A stretch of DNA of 64,000 nucleotides from Micromonospora qiuiae (GCF_016863555.1 NZ_BOPC01000004.1:1-64000); one strand, 5' to 3'; positions 1 through 8,550 are shown, counted from the first letter of the stretch. The notes: a model not told the origin generated them from the sequence alone. Translations and numbers: made by a program.

Positions 1-11
1 GCCCCGCCCCG

Positions 12-80
12 CGATCTTGCACTTTTGGTCGCGGCATATGGGGCGTATCGCCCATATCAGCGACCGAAACTGCAAGATCG
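12..80. repeat. Long imperfect palindrome upstream of the FKBP gene
   Basis: Two arms of about 32 bases (12-43 and 49-80) are reverse complements with a few mismatches. They start CGATCTTGCA and end TGCAAGATCG, with CATATGGG / CCCATAT near the centre. The element lies 77 bases before the FKBP start, so it could be a dispersed palindromic element or the terminator of a gene left of the window. It shares only the CAAGATC end with other hairpins in this window. Confidence 0.6.
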
Positions 81-156
81 GCAAGGGGGCGGGGGCTCCT
101 GCCGTAGCATCCGGCAGGATTGCGCTGACCGGGTACCGACGTACAGGAGAACCCAC

Positions 157-534
157 ATGAACCAGGCGACCAAGCCTGAGATCGGTCCGATCGAGGGCGC
201 CCCACCGGCCGACCTCGTGATCGAGGACATCACCCTCGGCGAGGGAGCCGAGGCCCAGCCCGGCCAGGTGGCCCGCGTCCACTATGTCGGCGTCTCGCAC
301 TCCACCGGCGCCGAGTTCGACGCCTCCTGGAACCGCGGCCAGGCGTTCGAGTTCCCGCTCGGTGGCGGGCGGGTCATCGCCGGCTGGGACCAGGGCGTGG
401 TGGGGATGCGGGTCGGCGGCCGGCGCAAGCTGACCATCCCGCCGCACCTCGGCTACGGCAGCCGGGGAGCCGGCGGCCTGATCAAGCCCAACGAGACCCT
501 GGTCTTCGTGGTCGACCTGCTCGACCTCCGCTGA
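157..534 (+). CDS. FKBP-type peptidyl-prolyl cis-trans isomerase
   Basis: A 125-residue single-domain FKBP that catalyses cis-trans isomerisation of prolyl bonds and probably acts as a cytoplasmic folding helper. Family residues are visible in order: HYVG and EFDASW near residues 44-60, VIAGWDQG near 75-82 and GYGSRGAGG near 100, all lining the proline/FK506 pocket. There is no signal peptide. The ATG at 157 was chosen because AGGAGA (145-150) sits just upstream and FKBP homology begins soon after. A longer in-frame reading from 25 would translate the upstream palindrome and was rejected. The gene is monocistronic and convergent with the STAS gene. Confidence 0.93.
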   Translation: MNQATKPEIGPIEGAPPADLVIEDITLGEGAEAQPGQVARVHYVGVSHSTGAEFDASWNRGQAFEFPLGGGRVIAGWDQGVVGMRVGGRRKLTIPPHLGYGSRGAGGLIKPNETLVFVVDLLDLR

Positions 535-539
535 CCCCG

Positions 540-580
540 GAGCGTCCGGCGCCGGCCCCCGTGCCCGGCGCCGGACGCTC
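540..580. terminator. Bidirectional terminator hairpin
   Basis: A perfect 16-bp stem (540-555 with 565-580, starting GAGCGTCCGG) closes a 9-base loop. It lies between the convergent FKBP and STAS genes. There is no long T-run, as is usual in actinobacteria. Confidence 0.8.
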
Positions 581-589
581 GCCCACGGC

Positions 590-943
590 TCACACGGCGG
601 CGAGCAGCGGCTCCGGTGCCGCCCCGACGACGACCGGGATGACCCGGCGCAGGCCGGTGGCCCGCAGCACCCGCTCCACCACCGGCGACGGGTTCACCAG
701 CACCAGCTCGCCACCCTGGGCGCGCACTCGCAGTCGCGCGGCGACCAGCGCGCGCACCCCGGCAGCGGAGAGCATCAGCAGGTCGGAGAGATCCACCCGC
801 AGCTCCGGCCGCGCCGGTGCCGCCCAGAGCGCACCACGGAACGCGGCGACGGTGGCGACGTCGATCACACCGACCGCTCGTACGCACACCGCCTCGTCGA
901 AGACAGTCGTCTCGACGTGGAACCGCTCCTCGCGCTCTCGCAT
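590..943 (-). CDS. STAS-domain anti-sigma factor antagonist-like protein
   Basis: A 117-residue protein consisting of one STAS domain, the fold of SpoIIAA/RsbV-type anti-anti-sigma factors. The conserved segment DLSDLLMLSAAGVRAL (about residues 51-66) matches the region carrying the phosphorylated Ser of this family; Ser59 is the likely site. Proteins of this kind bind an anti-sigma kinase and release a sigma factor under stress. No kinase or sigma partner gene is adjacent, so the partner is unknown. The start at 943 gives the normal domain length and begins with a charged stretch, MREREERF. Confidence 0.85.
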   Translation of the reverse strand: MREREERFHVETTVFDEAVCVRAVGVIDVATVAAFRGALWAAPARPELRVDLSDLLMLSAAGVRALVAARLRVRAQGGELVLVNPSPVVERVLRATGLRRVIPVVVGAAPEPLLAAV

Positions 944-1034
944 GAACCGAACCTATCGTCCGGCACCGACAGTTCCACCCTGCGTAGCGATGGTTCCGGG
1001 GTAATCCCAGGGCATGACCCGGGTGACCTCGGTG

Positions 1035-1050
1035 TCCACCCTAGGGTGGA
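1035..1050. promoter_or_regulatory. Perfect palindrome upstream of the STAS gene
   Basis: TCCACCCTAGGGTGGA is a perfect 16-bp dyad, followed at 1053-1061 by another CCCAGGGTGG-like half. It lies in the 188-bp gap between the L,D-transpeptidase stop and the STAS start, about 90 bases upstream of the STAS start, where an operator could sit. The regulator is unknown. Confidence 0.35.
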
Positions 1051-1131
1051 TCCCCAGGGTGGCGTGCTCCGCGTCACGCAGCGTACGGCCGGGCGGGTCC
1101 ACGACGGACCGGCCCGGCGGGTACGCCCCGG

Positions 1132-2388
1132 TCAGCCGCCGCTGGCGGACGGCGTCGGTTCCGGCGAGCCACCGGCCACCGCCCCCGGATCCGGTGCCTG
1201 GGTCGGTGTTGGCCCCAGCCCGGGCGGCACGGGCAGGGCGCTGCCCTTGGCGAACTCGTCCCAGCTGACGTTCCAGGCCGTCCAACCGTTGCCCTCGTCG
1301 AGCGTCACCTCGGTGCCCTTGATGGTGACCAGGTCGCCGACCTGGGTGACCCCCATCAACCAGTCGGCGTTGGCCGCGGAGAGGTTGGTGCATCCGTGCG
1401 ACACGTTGGTGTAGCCCTGGTCCCCCTCCGACCAGGGGGCACCGTGGATGAACTCGCCACCCCAGGTGAGCCGCTGGGCGTCCTCGACATCGACCACGTA
1501 GGGATCGGCCGAGCCCCGCGTGTCGAAGGTGGTGAGCTCGTGCTTCTCCATGATCACCATCTTGCCGCTGGAGGTCGGCGTGCTCGGCTTACCGAGGCTG
1601 ACCGGCAACTTGCGCAGCAGCTTGCCGTCCCGGAGCACCGCCATCTGCTTGGTCGCGCCGTCGATCTCCAACTCGACCTGCCGGCCGATCTTCGAGGTGG
1701 CCCGCCGGTCAGCGTCGCCGACGTTCTCCTTGCCGATCGGGAGGCCCTCCAGCGCCGCACGGACGCTGATCGTCGTGCCCGGCCGCCAGAAGTCGGGTGC
1801 CCGGTAATAGACCTGGCTGCCGTCGGACACCCAGGACCAGGTGCCCGGCTGGGGCGGGTCCGTCTTCACAAACAAACGGCGCTGCACATCCACCCTGGCC
1901 TCTTTGGGAATTGGCGGGTCAAAGGCCACCGTTACTGGCATGGCCGTGCCGTACGTCCGGTTGCCTTCGAAGTAAAGGGTGCTGGTGATGGCCGGTTTTG
2001 ACGATTTCGGCTGGGTCGTGAAAGTTGTCTTGCGGGTGACCGTCTTTCCGCGATCGCCGGTGGCGGTCACCTCCGCGGTGTAGGTCCGCTTCGGCTGCAG
2101 GGTCTTGCTCGGCACCCAGCCCGAACCGTCCTCGCGGGGCTCCGCCGCGACCGTGGCGCCCTTGTCGTCGGTGATCTGTACGGCGGTGATTCGACCATGC
2201 TTGACCTGGGTGCCGATCTCACCGCTGATCGGCACGTCCCGCGCCCCCTCGGCCGGCGTCACGGTCAACTCCGGCACGGCGGACCGCCCCTCGTTGCCCT
2301 GTTTACGGTCGATGGTGCACGCGCCCAACGCCAGCGGTGCCGCCGCGACGGTCACCGCCAGCAGCGCCAATCGCCCCCTCAGCGTCAT
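1132..2388 (-). CDS. L,D-transpeptidase lipoprotein (Ig-like domains plus YkuD)
   Basis: A 418-residue cell-envelope enzyme predicted to form 3-3 cross-links in peptidoglycan. The N-terminus is a lipoprotein signal ending in LGAC, so Cys24 would be lipidated. Ig-like domains follow (about residues 40-230), then a YkuD catalytic domain with HGAPWSEGDQG and the nucleophile motif SHGCTNLS (Cys333), and a Pro/Thr-rich tail. This matches the architecture of mycobacterial LdtMt2-type enzymes. The ATG at 2388 was chosen because it begins the lipoprotein signal and follows a GGGGGGAA stretch; an upstream extension to 2559 adds a non-signal sequence. It appears monocistronic. Confidence 0.92.
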   Translation of the reverse strand: MTLRGRLALLAVTVAAAPLALGACTIDRKQGNEGRSAVPELTVTPAEGARDVPISGEIGTQVKHGRITAVQITDDKGATVAAEPREDGSGWVPSKTLQPKRTYTAEVTATGDRGKTVTRKTTFTTQPKSSKPAITSTLYFEGNRTYGTAMPVTVAFDPPIPKEARVDVQRRLFVKTDPPQPGTWSWVSDGSQVYYRAPDFWRPGTTISVRAALEGLPIGKENVGDADRRATSKIGRQVELEIDGATKQMAVLRDGKLLRKLPVSLGKPSTPTSSGKMVIMEKHELTTFDTRGSADPYVVDVEDAQRLTWGGEFIHGAPWSEGDQGYTNVSHGCTNLSAANADWLMGVTQVGDLVTIKGTEVTLDEGNGWTAWNVSWDEFAKGSALPVPPGLGPTPTQAPDPGAVAGGSPEPTPSASGG

Positions 2389-2652
2389 GATTGTTCCCCC
2401 CGTTTGCTCCGTCCTCCGCCACATTCTCACCGGCAGCGCGGTGTCGATTTCGCAATTTCCCAGGAACAGCACGAATATTGCCAGGGACTTTTTCCGAGAA
2501 TAGCGCCAGGCGTACCGGCGAACACGTCCGACGTACCGTCTGCGAGCGTTATCCGGCAAACCGAGGTCCGGTGCGTCCTGCCCGGCCGTGTCACGGCCGT
2601 ACGTCGGCGGGCCCGGCGTCCGTTACGAGACGCCGGGCGCGCGGGGTCGGGG

Positions 2653-4161
2653 TCAAACAGCGGCGATCAGCAGTGCCGGCTGCTCAACGCAGTCGGCGAC
2701 GTGCCGCAGGAAGCCGCCGGCCACCGCACCGTCGCAGACCCGGTGGTCGAAGGTGAGGCTGAGCTGCGTCACCTTGCGCACCGCGAGGTGCCCGTCGACC
2801 ACCCACGGCTTGTCCACGATGCGCCCCACACCGAGCAACGCCGCCTCGGGATGATTGATGATCGGGGTGGAGCCGTCGACCCCGAACACCCCGTAGTTGT
2901 TCAGCGTGAAGCTGCCCCCGGTCAGCCGGGCCGGCGGCAACTCACCGGCCCGTGCCGCCGCGGTGGTCGCGGCGAGTTCGGCGGCCAGTTCCACGGTGGT
3001 GAGCCGGTCGGCGTCGCGCAGCACCGGGACGACCAGACCACGCTCGGTCTGTGCGGCGATGCCCAGATGCACCCCGGCGGACTGGATGATCCGTTGGCCC
3101 TCGGTGTCGACTCGGGAGTTGAGCTGTGGGTAGCGGCGCAGCCCCGACAGGCAGATCCGGGCAAGCAGGGCCAGGATGCTCACCGGACGGTCGGGACGGG
3201 CGGCGTTGATGGCGGCCCGGGTCTCCAGCAACGCGGTGGCGTCGGCGTCGACCCAGATCGTCACGTCGGGGATCTCCCGCCGGCTACGGGAGAGCTTGTC
3301 GGCGATCGCCCGGCGGATGCCGGTCAACGGGACGACCACGTCCGACGTACCGGGCGGGGCGAGCCCGACGTGCGCCGCCGGCAGGTCGGGGACGGCGGTT
3401 AGCCGGCCCTTGCCACTCGCGGCATCCGCCAACTCCCGGTCGGTCCCGACGACTGGCGGCGCCACGGCTCCGACGCCGCCCGAGGGGCCGGCCACGATCG
3501 CCGCGCCGGCGGCCGCCTCCACGTCGGCGCGGCGGACCACCCCGCCGGGACCGCTGCCGCGCAGGGTGGTCAGATCCACCCCATGCTCCCGGGCGAGCCG
3601 CCGCACGATCGGCGAGATGACCAGTGCCGGCGACCGATCCGACACGGCGGACGCGCCGGGCAGCGGGGCCGCGGTGGGTGCCAGCGGCGCGAGGCTCGGG
3701 TGCGGCTGCGCGGACACCGGTGGGCCGGCCGGCGCGGCAGGGTGCGCGACGGGCGCCACCCGGGGGCGGCGCCGCCGCCGGGCGGTGCTGTGACCGGTGC
3801 CGTACCCGATCAGCACGTTGCCGGAGCCGGCGCGCTCCTCCTCGCGGTAGACCGCGTGCCCGACGGGCTCGTCCGGCGCGCGCCGGGCACCGCCGCCGGC
3901 CGGCCCGGCGGCCTCGGTGCCGGCCGCGGCAACGGTGATCAGCGGCTGGCCGACCGGACGCACCTCACCCTCCGCGCCGTGCAGGGCGACGACCAGGCCG
4001 GCGTACGGGCAGGGCACGTCCACGACCGCCTTGGCGGTCTCCACCTCCACCACGCTCTGGTCGACGGTGACGATGTCGCCGACCGCGACCCGCCACCGCA
4101 CGATCTCCGCCTCGGTGAGCCCTTCCCCGAGGTCGGGCAGGAGGAAAACACGTTCGCTCAT
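2653..4161 (-). CDS. bkdC: 2-oxoacid dehydrogenase E2 (dihydrolipoamide acyltransferase)
   Basis: A 502-residue E2 core subunit that transfers the acyl group from lipoamide to CoA. It has an N-terminal lipoyl domain (residues 1-80) with the lipoylated Lys44 in VETAKAVV, a Pro/Ala-rich linker, an E1/E3-binding domain beginning SPIVRRLAREHGVDL, and a C-terminal acyltransferase domain with the catalytic HRVCDG motif (His473). Its ATG overlaps the E1-beta stop (ATGA at 4158-4161), so it is the last gene of a three-gene operon. Substrate is inferred as branched-chain 2-oxoacids from the Lrp-type neighbour; a pyruvate-type complex cannot be excluded. No E3 gene is present here. Confidence 0.9.
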   Translation of the reverse strand: MSERVFLLPDLGEGLTEAEIVRWRVAVGDIVTVDQSVVEVETAKAVVDVPCPYAGLVVALHGAEGEVRPVGQPLITVAAAGTEAAGPAGGGARRAPDEPVGHAVYREEERAGSGNVLIGYGTGHSTARRRRRPRVAPVAHPAAPAGPPVSAQPHPSLAPLAPTAAPLPGASAVSDRSPALVISPIVRRLAREHGVDLTTLRGSGPGGVVRRADVEAAAGAAIVAGPSGGVGAVAPPVVGTDRELADAASGKGRLTAVPDLPAAHVGLAPPGTSDVVVPLTGIRRAIADKLSRSRREIPDVTIWVDADATALLETRAAINAARPDRPVSILALLARICLSGLRRYPQLNSRVDTEGQRIIQSAGVHLGIAAQTERGLVVPVLRDADRLTTVELAAELAATTAAARAGELPPARLTGGSFTLNNYGVFGVDGSTPIINHPEAALLGVGRIVDKPWVVDGHLAVRKVTQLSLTFDHRVCDGAVAGGFLRHVADCVEQPALLIAAV

Positions 4162-5180
4162 GCCGGCACTCCGCTGCCTTCGGTCAGCCAGCGCGGGTCG
4201 GGCTGGTCGTCCCACTGCAACCGCGCCACCGCGTCCAGCACCCGGTCGACCGAGGGCAGGTGGGTGTGCTCCAGCATCGGCGCCGGGTACGGGATGTCCA
4301 GCCCGGCCACCCGCAGCACCGGGGCGTGCAGGGCGTGGAAACAGCGCTCCTGCACCCGGGCGGCGATCTCCGCGCCGACCCCGGCGAAGCCCTGCGCCTC
4401 CTGCACCACCACGCAGCGGCCGGTGCGGCGCACCGAGTCGGTCACGGTGGCGTCGTCGAACGGCACGATGGTGCGTACGTCGATCACCTCCAGGTCCCAG
4501 CCCTCCTCCCCGGCAGCCTCGGCGGCCTCCAGCGCGACCGGCACCGCCGGCCCGTACGCGACCAGGGTCGCGTCGCGTCCGGGCCGGCGGACGACGGCCC
4601 GGCCGAACGGTGCGGTGCGCGCCGGCAGGTCCGCCTCGGCGCTGGCGAAGTAGAGCTTCTTCGGCTCCATGAAGACCACCGGGTCCGGGTCGTCGATCGC
4701 CTCGCGCAGCAGGGAGTACGCGTCGGCGACAGTCGCCGGCGTGACCACCTTCAACCCCGGGGTGTGCGCGTAGTACGCCTCGGAGGAGTCACAGTGGTGT
4801 TCCACGCCCCCGATGCCGCCGGCGTACGGCACCCGGATCACCATCGGCACGCTCAACGCGCCCCGGGTGCGGTTGCGCAGCTTCGCCACGTGCGAGGCGA
4901 TCTGCTCGAACGCCGGGTACGCGAACGCGTCGAACTGCATCTCGACCACCGGGCGCAGCCCGGACATGGCCAGCCCGACGGCGAAGCCGACGATGCCGGC
5001 CTCGGCGAGCGGGGTGTCGAAGCAGCGCTTGTCGCCGAAGCGGGCCTGCAGGCCGTCGGTGATCCGGAACACCCCACCGAGTTGCCCGACGTCCTCGCCG
5101 AAGACGACGACCCGCTCGTCGTCGAGCATCGCGTCGGCGAGCGCGGCGTTGAGCGCCTTCGCCATGGTCATGGTGGCCAT
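4158..5180 (-). CDS. bkdB: 2-oxoacid dehydrogenase E1 beta subunit
   Basis: A 340-residue beta subunit of the thiamine-diphosphate-dependent E1 component. Typical features are the N-terminal GEDVGQLGGVF segment, the GFAVGLAMSG region near residue 67, and the C-terminal transketolase domain, with VQEAQGFAGVGAEI near residue 280. It pairs with the alpha subunit encoded immediately upstream: the ATG at 5180 shares its base with the alpha stop. Overlaps at both ends indicate translational coupling within one transcript. In actinobacteria this complex makes branched acyl-CoA primers for fatty acids and polyketides. Confidence 0.92.
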   Translation of the reverse strand: MATMTMAKALNAALADAMLDDERVVVFGEDVGQLGGVFRITDGLQARFGDKRCFDTPLAEAGIVGFAVGLAMSGLRPVVEMQFDAFAYPAFEQIASHVAKLRNRTRGALSVPMVIRVPYAGGIGGVEHHCDSSEAYYAHTPGLKVVTPATVADAYSLLREAIDDPDPVVFMEPKKLYFASAEADLPARTAPFGRAVVRRPGRDATLVAYGPAVPVALEAAEAAGEEGWDLEVIDVRTIVPFDDATVTDSVRRTGRCVVVQEAQGFAGVGAEIAARVQERCFHALHAPVLRVAGLDIPYPAPMLEHTHLPSVDRVLDAVARLQWDDQPDPRWLTEGSGVPA

Positions 5181-6346
5181 CAGGCGTCTCCCTCCTGCGC
5201 CGCGGCCAGCTCGGCGCGAAGGAGTTCGCGCTGCTCGGCCAGTTGCGGGGTGGGCTGGGCGTAGACGTGTTCGAAGAGGCTGAGCGGGTCGACCGTGGGC
5301 TGGGCGTTCATCCGGTCGCGCAGCCGCGCGGCGTACGCCTCGGCTTCTTCGGCGATCTCGGCGACGGCCGCGTCGTCGAGCATGTCGCGCGTGCGCAGGT
5401 AGCTCTCCAGCCGGGTGATCGGGTCACGGTCGCGCCACGCCTCGACCTCGTCGGCGTCCCGGTAGCGGGTGGCGTCGTCGGCGTTGGTGTGCGGCTCCAT
5501 CCGATAGGTGTGCGCCTCGACCAGGAACGGTCCCTTGCCGGCGCGGGCGTGGGCGACGGCCCGGCTGAGCACGGCGAGTACCGCCACCGGGTCGTTGCCG
5601 TCGACCTGCTCGCTGGGTACGCCGTAGCCGACGCCCTTGTAGGCCAGCGAGGGGGCGGCGGTCTGCCGGGACAGCGGGACGCTGATCGCGTACCGGTTGT
5701 TCTGCACGAAGTAGACGACCGGTGCCTTGAACACGGCGGCGAAGTTGACCCCCTCGTGGAAGTCGCCCTCGCTGGTGGCGCCGTCGCCGATGTAGACCAG
5801 CGCCACGGTGTCGCGCCCCTGGTAGGACTCGCCGTAGGCCAGGCCGGCGGCGTGCACGCACTGGGTCGCCAGGGGGGTGCACTGGGGGGCGGTGTACCGC
5901 GCGGCGGGGTCGTACCCGCAGTGCCAGTCGCCGCGTAGCAGGGTGAGCACCTCGACCGGGTCGATGCCGCGGGCGGTCAACGCCACCGACTCCCGGTAGG
6001 TGGGGAAGACCCAGTCGTCGTCATGCAGGGCCAGGACACCGCCGACCTGGCACGCCTCCTGGCCTCGCGAGGACGGGTAGACGGCGAGCCGGCCCTGCTT
6101 GGTCAGCGCGGTCGCCTGCGCGTCGAAGCGTCGTCCGACGACCATCCGCCGGTACATCTCGCGCAACGCCGCCAGCGGCGGCTCGGGGTAGTCGGCGCGG
6201 GCCGGTAGCGGGCTGCCGTCCGGGTTGAGCAGCCGGACCGGTTCGGCCTGGGGCAGCAGGGCGGCGGACGGGTGGGGCGCTGCCGGGGTGGCCGGCCGGC
6301 GCTTCCGCGGGGATGCCCTGCGGACCGCCTGGGGGGTGCTCGTCAC
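5180..6346 (-). CDS. bkdA: 2-oxoacid dehydrogenase E1 alpha subunit
   Basis: A 388-residue E1 alpha subunit that decarboxylates the 2-oxoacid using thiamine diphosphate. The cofactor motif is clear, from GDGATSEGDFHEG to the matching NNRYAIS. Phosphorylation-loop-like sequence follows, with YRMEPHTNADDATRYR near the C-terminal third. The start is a GTG at 6346, supported by AGGAGGT about 7 bases upstream; longer readings run through the divergent regulator gene and were rejected. First gene of the bkdA-bkdB-bkdC operon, divergent from bkdR with a 105-bp shared promoter region. Confidence 0.92.
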   Translation of the reverse strand: MTSTPQAVRRASPRKRRPATPAAPHPSAALLPQAEPVRLLNPDGSPLPARADYPEPPLAALREMYRRMVVGRRFDAQATALTKQGRLAVYPSSRGQEACQVGGVLALHDDDWVFPTYRESVALTARGIDPVEVLTLLRGDWHCGYDPAARYTAPQCTPLATQCVHAAGLAYGESYQGRDTVALVYIGDGATSEGDFHEGVNFAAVFKAPVVYFVQNNRYAISVPLSRQTAAPSLAYKGVGYGVPSEQVDGNDPVAVLAVLSRAVAHARAGKGPFLVEAHTYRMEPHTNADDATRYRDADEVEAWRDRDPITRLESYLRTRDMLDDAAVAEIAEEAEAYAARLRDRMNAQPTVDPLSLFEHVYAQPTPQLAEQRELLRAELAAAQEGDA

Positions 6347-6396
6347 GGCGGGACCTCCTGGACGTGTGGTGGCACTATGCTCCTGTGCTCGGATGA

Positions 6397-6405
6397 TTGA
6401 CTCAA
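6397..6405. promoter_or_regulatory. Small dyad TTGACTCAA in the bkd divergent promoter
   Basis: TTGACTCAA is a perfect short dyad in the 105-bp gap between bkdA and the Lrp-type regulator. Lrp-family proteins often act on their divergent neighbour through short A/T-flanked dyads, so this is a candidate operator by position only. Confidence 0.3.
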
Positions 6406-6451
6406 GATGCCCGGTGAACGCGGGACGAATGACACGGCCGGGGGGGCGGAG

Positions 6452-6958
6452 ATGAGCCAGGAGGACAACCTGAGGCCGGGCCCGGCGGCCGGAACGGGAC
6501 GAACGGCCGTCGCGCTGGACGAAGTGGACCGGCGCATCCTCGACGAACTGGTCCGCGACGGCCGGATGTCCATCCGTACGCTCGCTGAACGCGTGCACGT
6601 CTCGCGCACCAACGCGTACGCGCGGGTGGAGCGGCTGCTGCGCGACGGTGTGCTCACCGGGTTCGGGGCACGGATCGCGCCGGAGGCGGCCGGGCTGGGC
6701 ACCTCGGCGTACGTCGCGCTCACCATCGAGCAGAACACCTGGCGCGAGGTGTCCGCGGAGCTGGCCCAGGTGCGCTACGTCGAGCACGTGGCGCTGCTCA
6801 GCGGCGAGCACGACGTGCTCGCCCTGGTCCGGGCGCCGGACAACGCCACCCTGCGGGACGTGGTGCTGGACCGGGTGCAGGGCATCGCCGGGGTGCTCGC
6901 CACCCGCACCTGGCTGGTCTTCGACGAGTTCGACGGGGAACGCGGCCCGTGGACGTGA
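6452..6958 (+). CDS. bkdR: Lrp/AsnC-family regulator of the bkd operon
   Basis: A 168-residue regulator. A winged helix-turn-helix occupies about residues 20-75 (DEVDRRILDELVRDGRM, then SIRTLAERVHVSRTNAYARV), followed by a C-terminal RAM-type alpha/beta ligand-binding domain. Divergent placement next to a branched-chain dehydrogenase operon matches BkdR of pseudomonads and streptomycetes, where branched-chain amino acids modulate binding. The ATG at 6452 is preferred because GGGGGCGGAG precedes it. An in-frame ATG at 6407 lacks a ribosome binding site and would add 15 residues. The gene is convergent with the LigD-polymerase gene, with a gap of only seven bases. Confidence 0.85.
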   Translation: MSQEDNLRPGPAAGTGRTAVALDEVDRRILDELVRDGRMSIRTLAERVHVSRTNAYARVERLLRDGVLTGFGARIAPEAAGLGTSAYVALTIEQNTWREVSAELAQVRYVEHVALLSGEHDVLALVRAPDNATLRDVVLDRVQGIAGVLATRTWLVFDEFDGERGPWT

Positions 6959-6965
6959 CCGGCGC

Positions 6966-7937
6966 TCAGCTCTCGGGCGGCGCCTCCAGACCCTCCCGGT
7001 CGGCCAACGCCAACAACGGTTCGAGGGAGAAACGCCGCTCGTCGAGGCCGGCGTGCGGGTCCCCGCGCTCGGCGAACCGACCCGGCATGCTGGTGACGTC
7101 GAAATCCTCCGGCCGGACGTCGTCCAGCTCGGCCCAGTCCAACGGGGCCGAGACCAACGCGGCGGGGGTGGGCCGGATCGAGTACGCCGAGGTCATGGTG
7201 TGGTCCCGGGCCATCTGGTTGTAGTCGACGAAGACCGGCCGGTCCCGCTGCTCGCGCCACCAGGTGGTGGTGACCAGATCCGGGCGACGACGCTGCATCT
7301 CGCGCCCCAGCGCCAGCACCGCCCGCCGGCAGTCGCCGAAGCTCCACCGTGGCTCGATCGACACGTAGACGTGCAGACCCCGCCCGCCGGTGGTCTTGGG
7401 GTAGCCGGCCAGGCCCAACTCGTCGAGGAAGGCGCGCACCTTGTGGGCCACCGGCACCACCTGGTCGAACCCCACCCCCGGCAGCGGGTCCAGGTCGATG
7501 CGCAGCTGGTCCGGCCGCTCGACGTCGTGCTTGGTGACGGGCCACGGATGGAAGCGCAGCGTGCCCAGGTTGACCGCCCAGATCACCACCGCCAACTCAT
7601 CCGGCGCGACCTCGTCCGCCGTCCGGCCGCTGGGAAAGGTGATGTGCGCGGTGCCCACCCAGTCCGGCGCCCCCGCCGGCACCCGCTTCTGGTAGAACGC
7701 GTCGCCCCGGTTGTCCTGCCGGGTGGCGATGGTCGCCCCCTCGAACACACCCCGGGGCCACCGCTCCAGCATGGTCGGCCGATCCCGCAGCGCGCGCAGG
7801 ATGCCGTCACCAACGGCGAGGAAGTAACGCACCACGTCGAGCTTGGTCAGCCCCCGGTCGGGGAAGTACGGCTTGTCCGGGCTGGAGACGCGGACCGTCC
7901 GCCGCCCCACCTGGATCTCCTCAGCCGCGCCCGCCAC
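6966..7937 (-). CDS. LigD-type DNA repair polymerase/primase domain protein
   Basis: A 323-residue stand-alone polymerase domain related to the N-terminal part of mycobacterial LigD, used in Ku-dependent non-homologous end joining. Recognisable segments are VSSPDKPYFPDRGLTKLDVV at the N-terminus, FYQKRVP, and the metal-binding LRIDLDPLPG followed by GGRGLHVYV. Ligase and nuclease domains are absent, as in many actinobacteria where the three activities are split among genes. No ku gene lies nearby. It is predicted to be cytoplasmic and to fill gaps with nucleotides or ribonucleotides. Confidence 0.9.
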   Translation of the reverse strand: MAGAAEEIQVGRRTVRVSSPDKPYFPDRGLTKLDVVRYFLAVGDGILRALRDRPTMLERWPRGVFEGATIATRQDNRGDAFYQKRVPAGAPDWVGTAHITFPSGRTADEVAPDELAVVIWAVNLGTLRFHPWPVTKHDVERPDQLRIDLDPLPGVGFDQVVPVAHKVRAFLDELGLAGYPKTTGGRGLHVYVSIEPRWSFGDCRRAVLALGREMQRRRPDLVTTTWWREQRDRPVFVDYNQMARDHTMTSAYSIRPTPAALVSAPLDWAELDDVRPEDFDVTSMPGRFAERGDPHAGLDERRFSLEPLLALADREGLEAPPES

Positions 7938-8029
7938 GGCTCACAGGGTACGACGGGTCACCGACACGGGTGGGCGTACGGACGGACCGGGCGGCGCGGG
8001 CCCCACCCGGTCCACGGTGTCCGCGTCGA

Positions 8030-8266
8030 TCAGCCGTTCTCCCGCTGCAGGCGCGAGATGAGCATCTGCTTGCCCTGCTCGCCCGCCTTGCGGTTGTTCT
8101 CCTGGATCTTGCGGAACCAGGTGGCGAGTTCGTTGTCCCCCCGCGACTCGGCGTCGGCGATGTACGTCTCCATCTGCCAGATGTGTTCCAGCGACATCTG
8201 AATCGCGTGGATCAGGTCGTAGTTCTTGTCCTTCACCGGGCTGGCCGGGTGCGTCATCGTGGCCAC
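8030..8266 (-). CDS. Small helical protein of unknown function
   Basis: A 78-residue protein with no family I can name. It is mostly charged and helical (NYDLIHAIQMSLEHIWQMET, then ATWFRKIQENNRKAGEQGKQ), with no signal peptide or membrane segment. The start is a GTG at 8266 with GGAGGTGAA just upstream, which strongly supports translation. It stands alone between the LigD-polymerase gene and the divergent glyA riboswitch. Confidence 0.7.
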   Translation of the reverse strand: MATMTHPASPVKDKNYDLIHAIQMSLEHIWQMETYIADAESRGDNELATWFRKIQENNRKAGEQGKQMLISRLQRENG

Positions 8267-8445
8267 GGTTCACCTCCAGGTAGCTCCGTCAGGTCCCCGC
8301 CGGGTACCCCCGGCTCGGGCCGGCACACCCACCGGGCCGAAAGTGCGGCGACGGACCCGCCGACCGGGACCGGACAGACCGGTCGGGTGCCCCGGCCGGG
8401 GCGGGCGCGACGGCGTGGCGGCGGCGTACCCGGTAGGATTCCCTG

Positions 8446-8527
8446 CGGGCCGTGACTGGCGCATTGGAGATGGAGAACCATCGGGGAGCGGCCCCGTCAC
8501 GAGGACGCATGCCGAGCGCCTGGGCCT
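8446..8527 (+). ncRNA. ZTP (pfl) riboswitch controlling glyA
   Basis: The aptamer signature is clear: GCCGTGACTGGCG (8449-8461), then a short hairpin (GGAGATGGAGAACCATC), then CGGGGAGCGGCCCC (8482-8495), a variable linker, and the 3' conserved GAGCGCCTGGGCC. Stem P1 forms between GGGCCG (8447-8452) and CGGCCC (8489-8494). This matches my memory of the ZTP/pfl class, which binds the purine intermediate ZMP/ZTP and turns on one-carbon metabolism genes. The ribosome binding site AGGAGG follows at 8541-8546, so control could be at translation initiation. Confidence 0.9.
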
Positions 8528-8550
8528 TCCGCACGTCACCAGGAGGTCGC

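Noticed and set aside
25..156. N-terminal extension of the FKBP protein
   Set aside because: It would translate the palindrome, while a good ribosome binding site precedes the ATG at 157.
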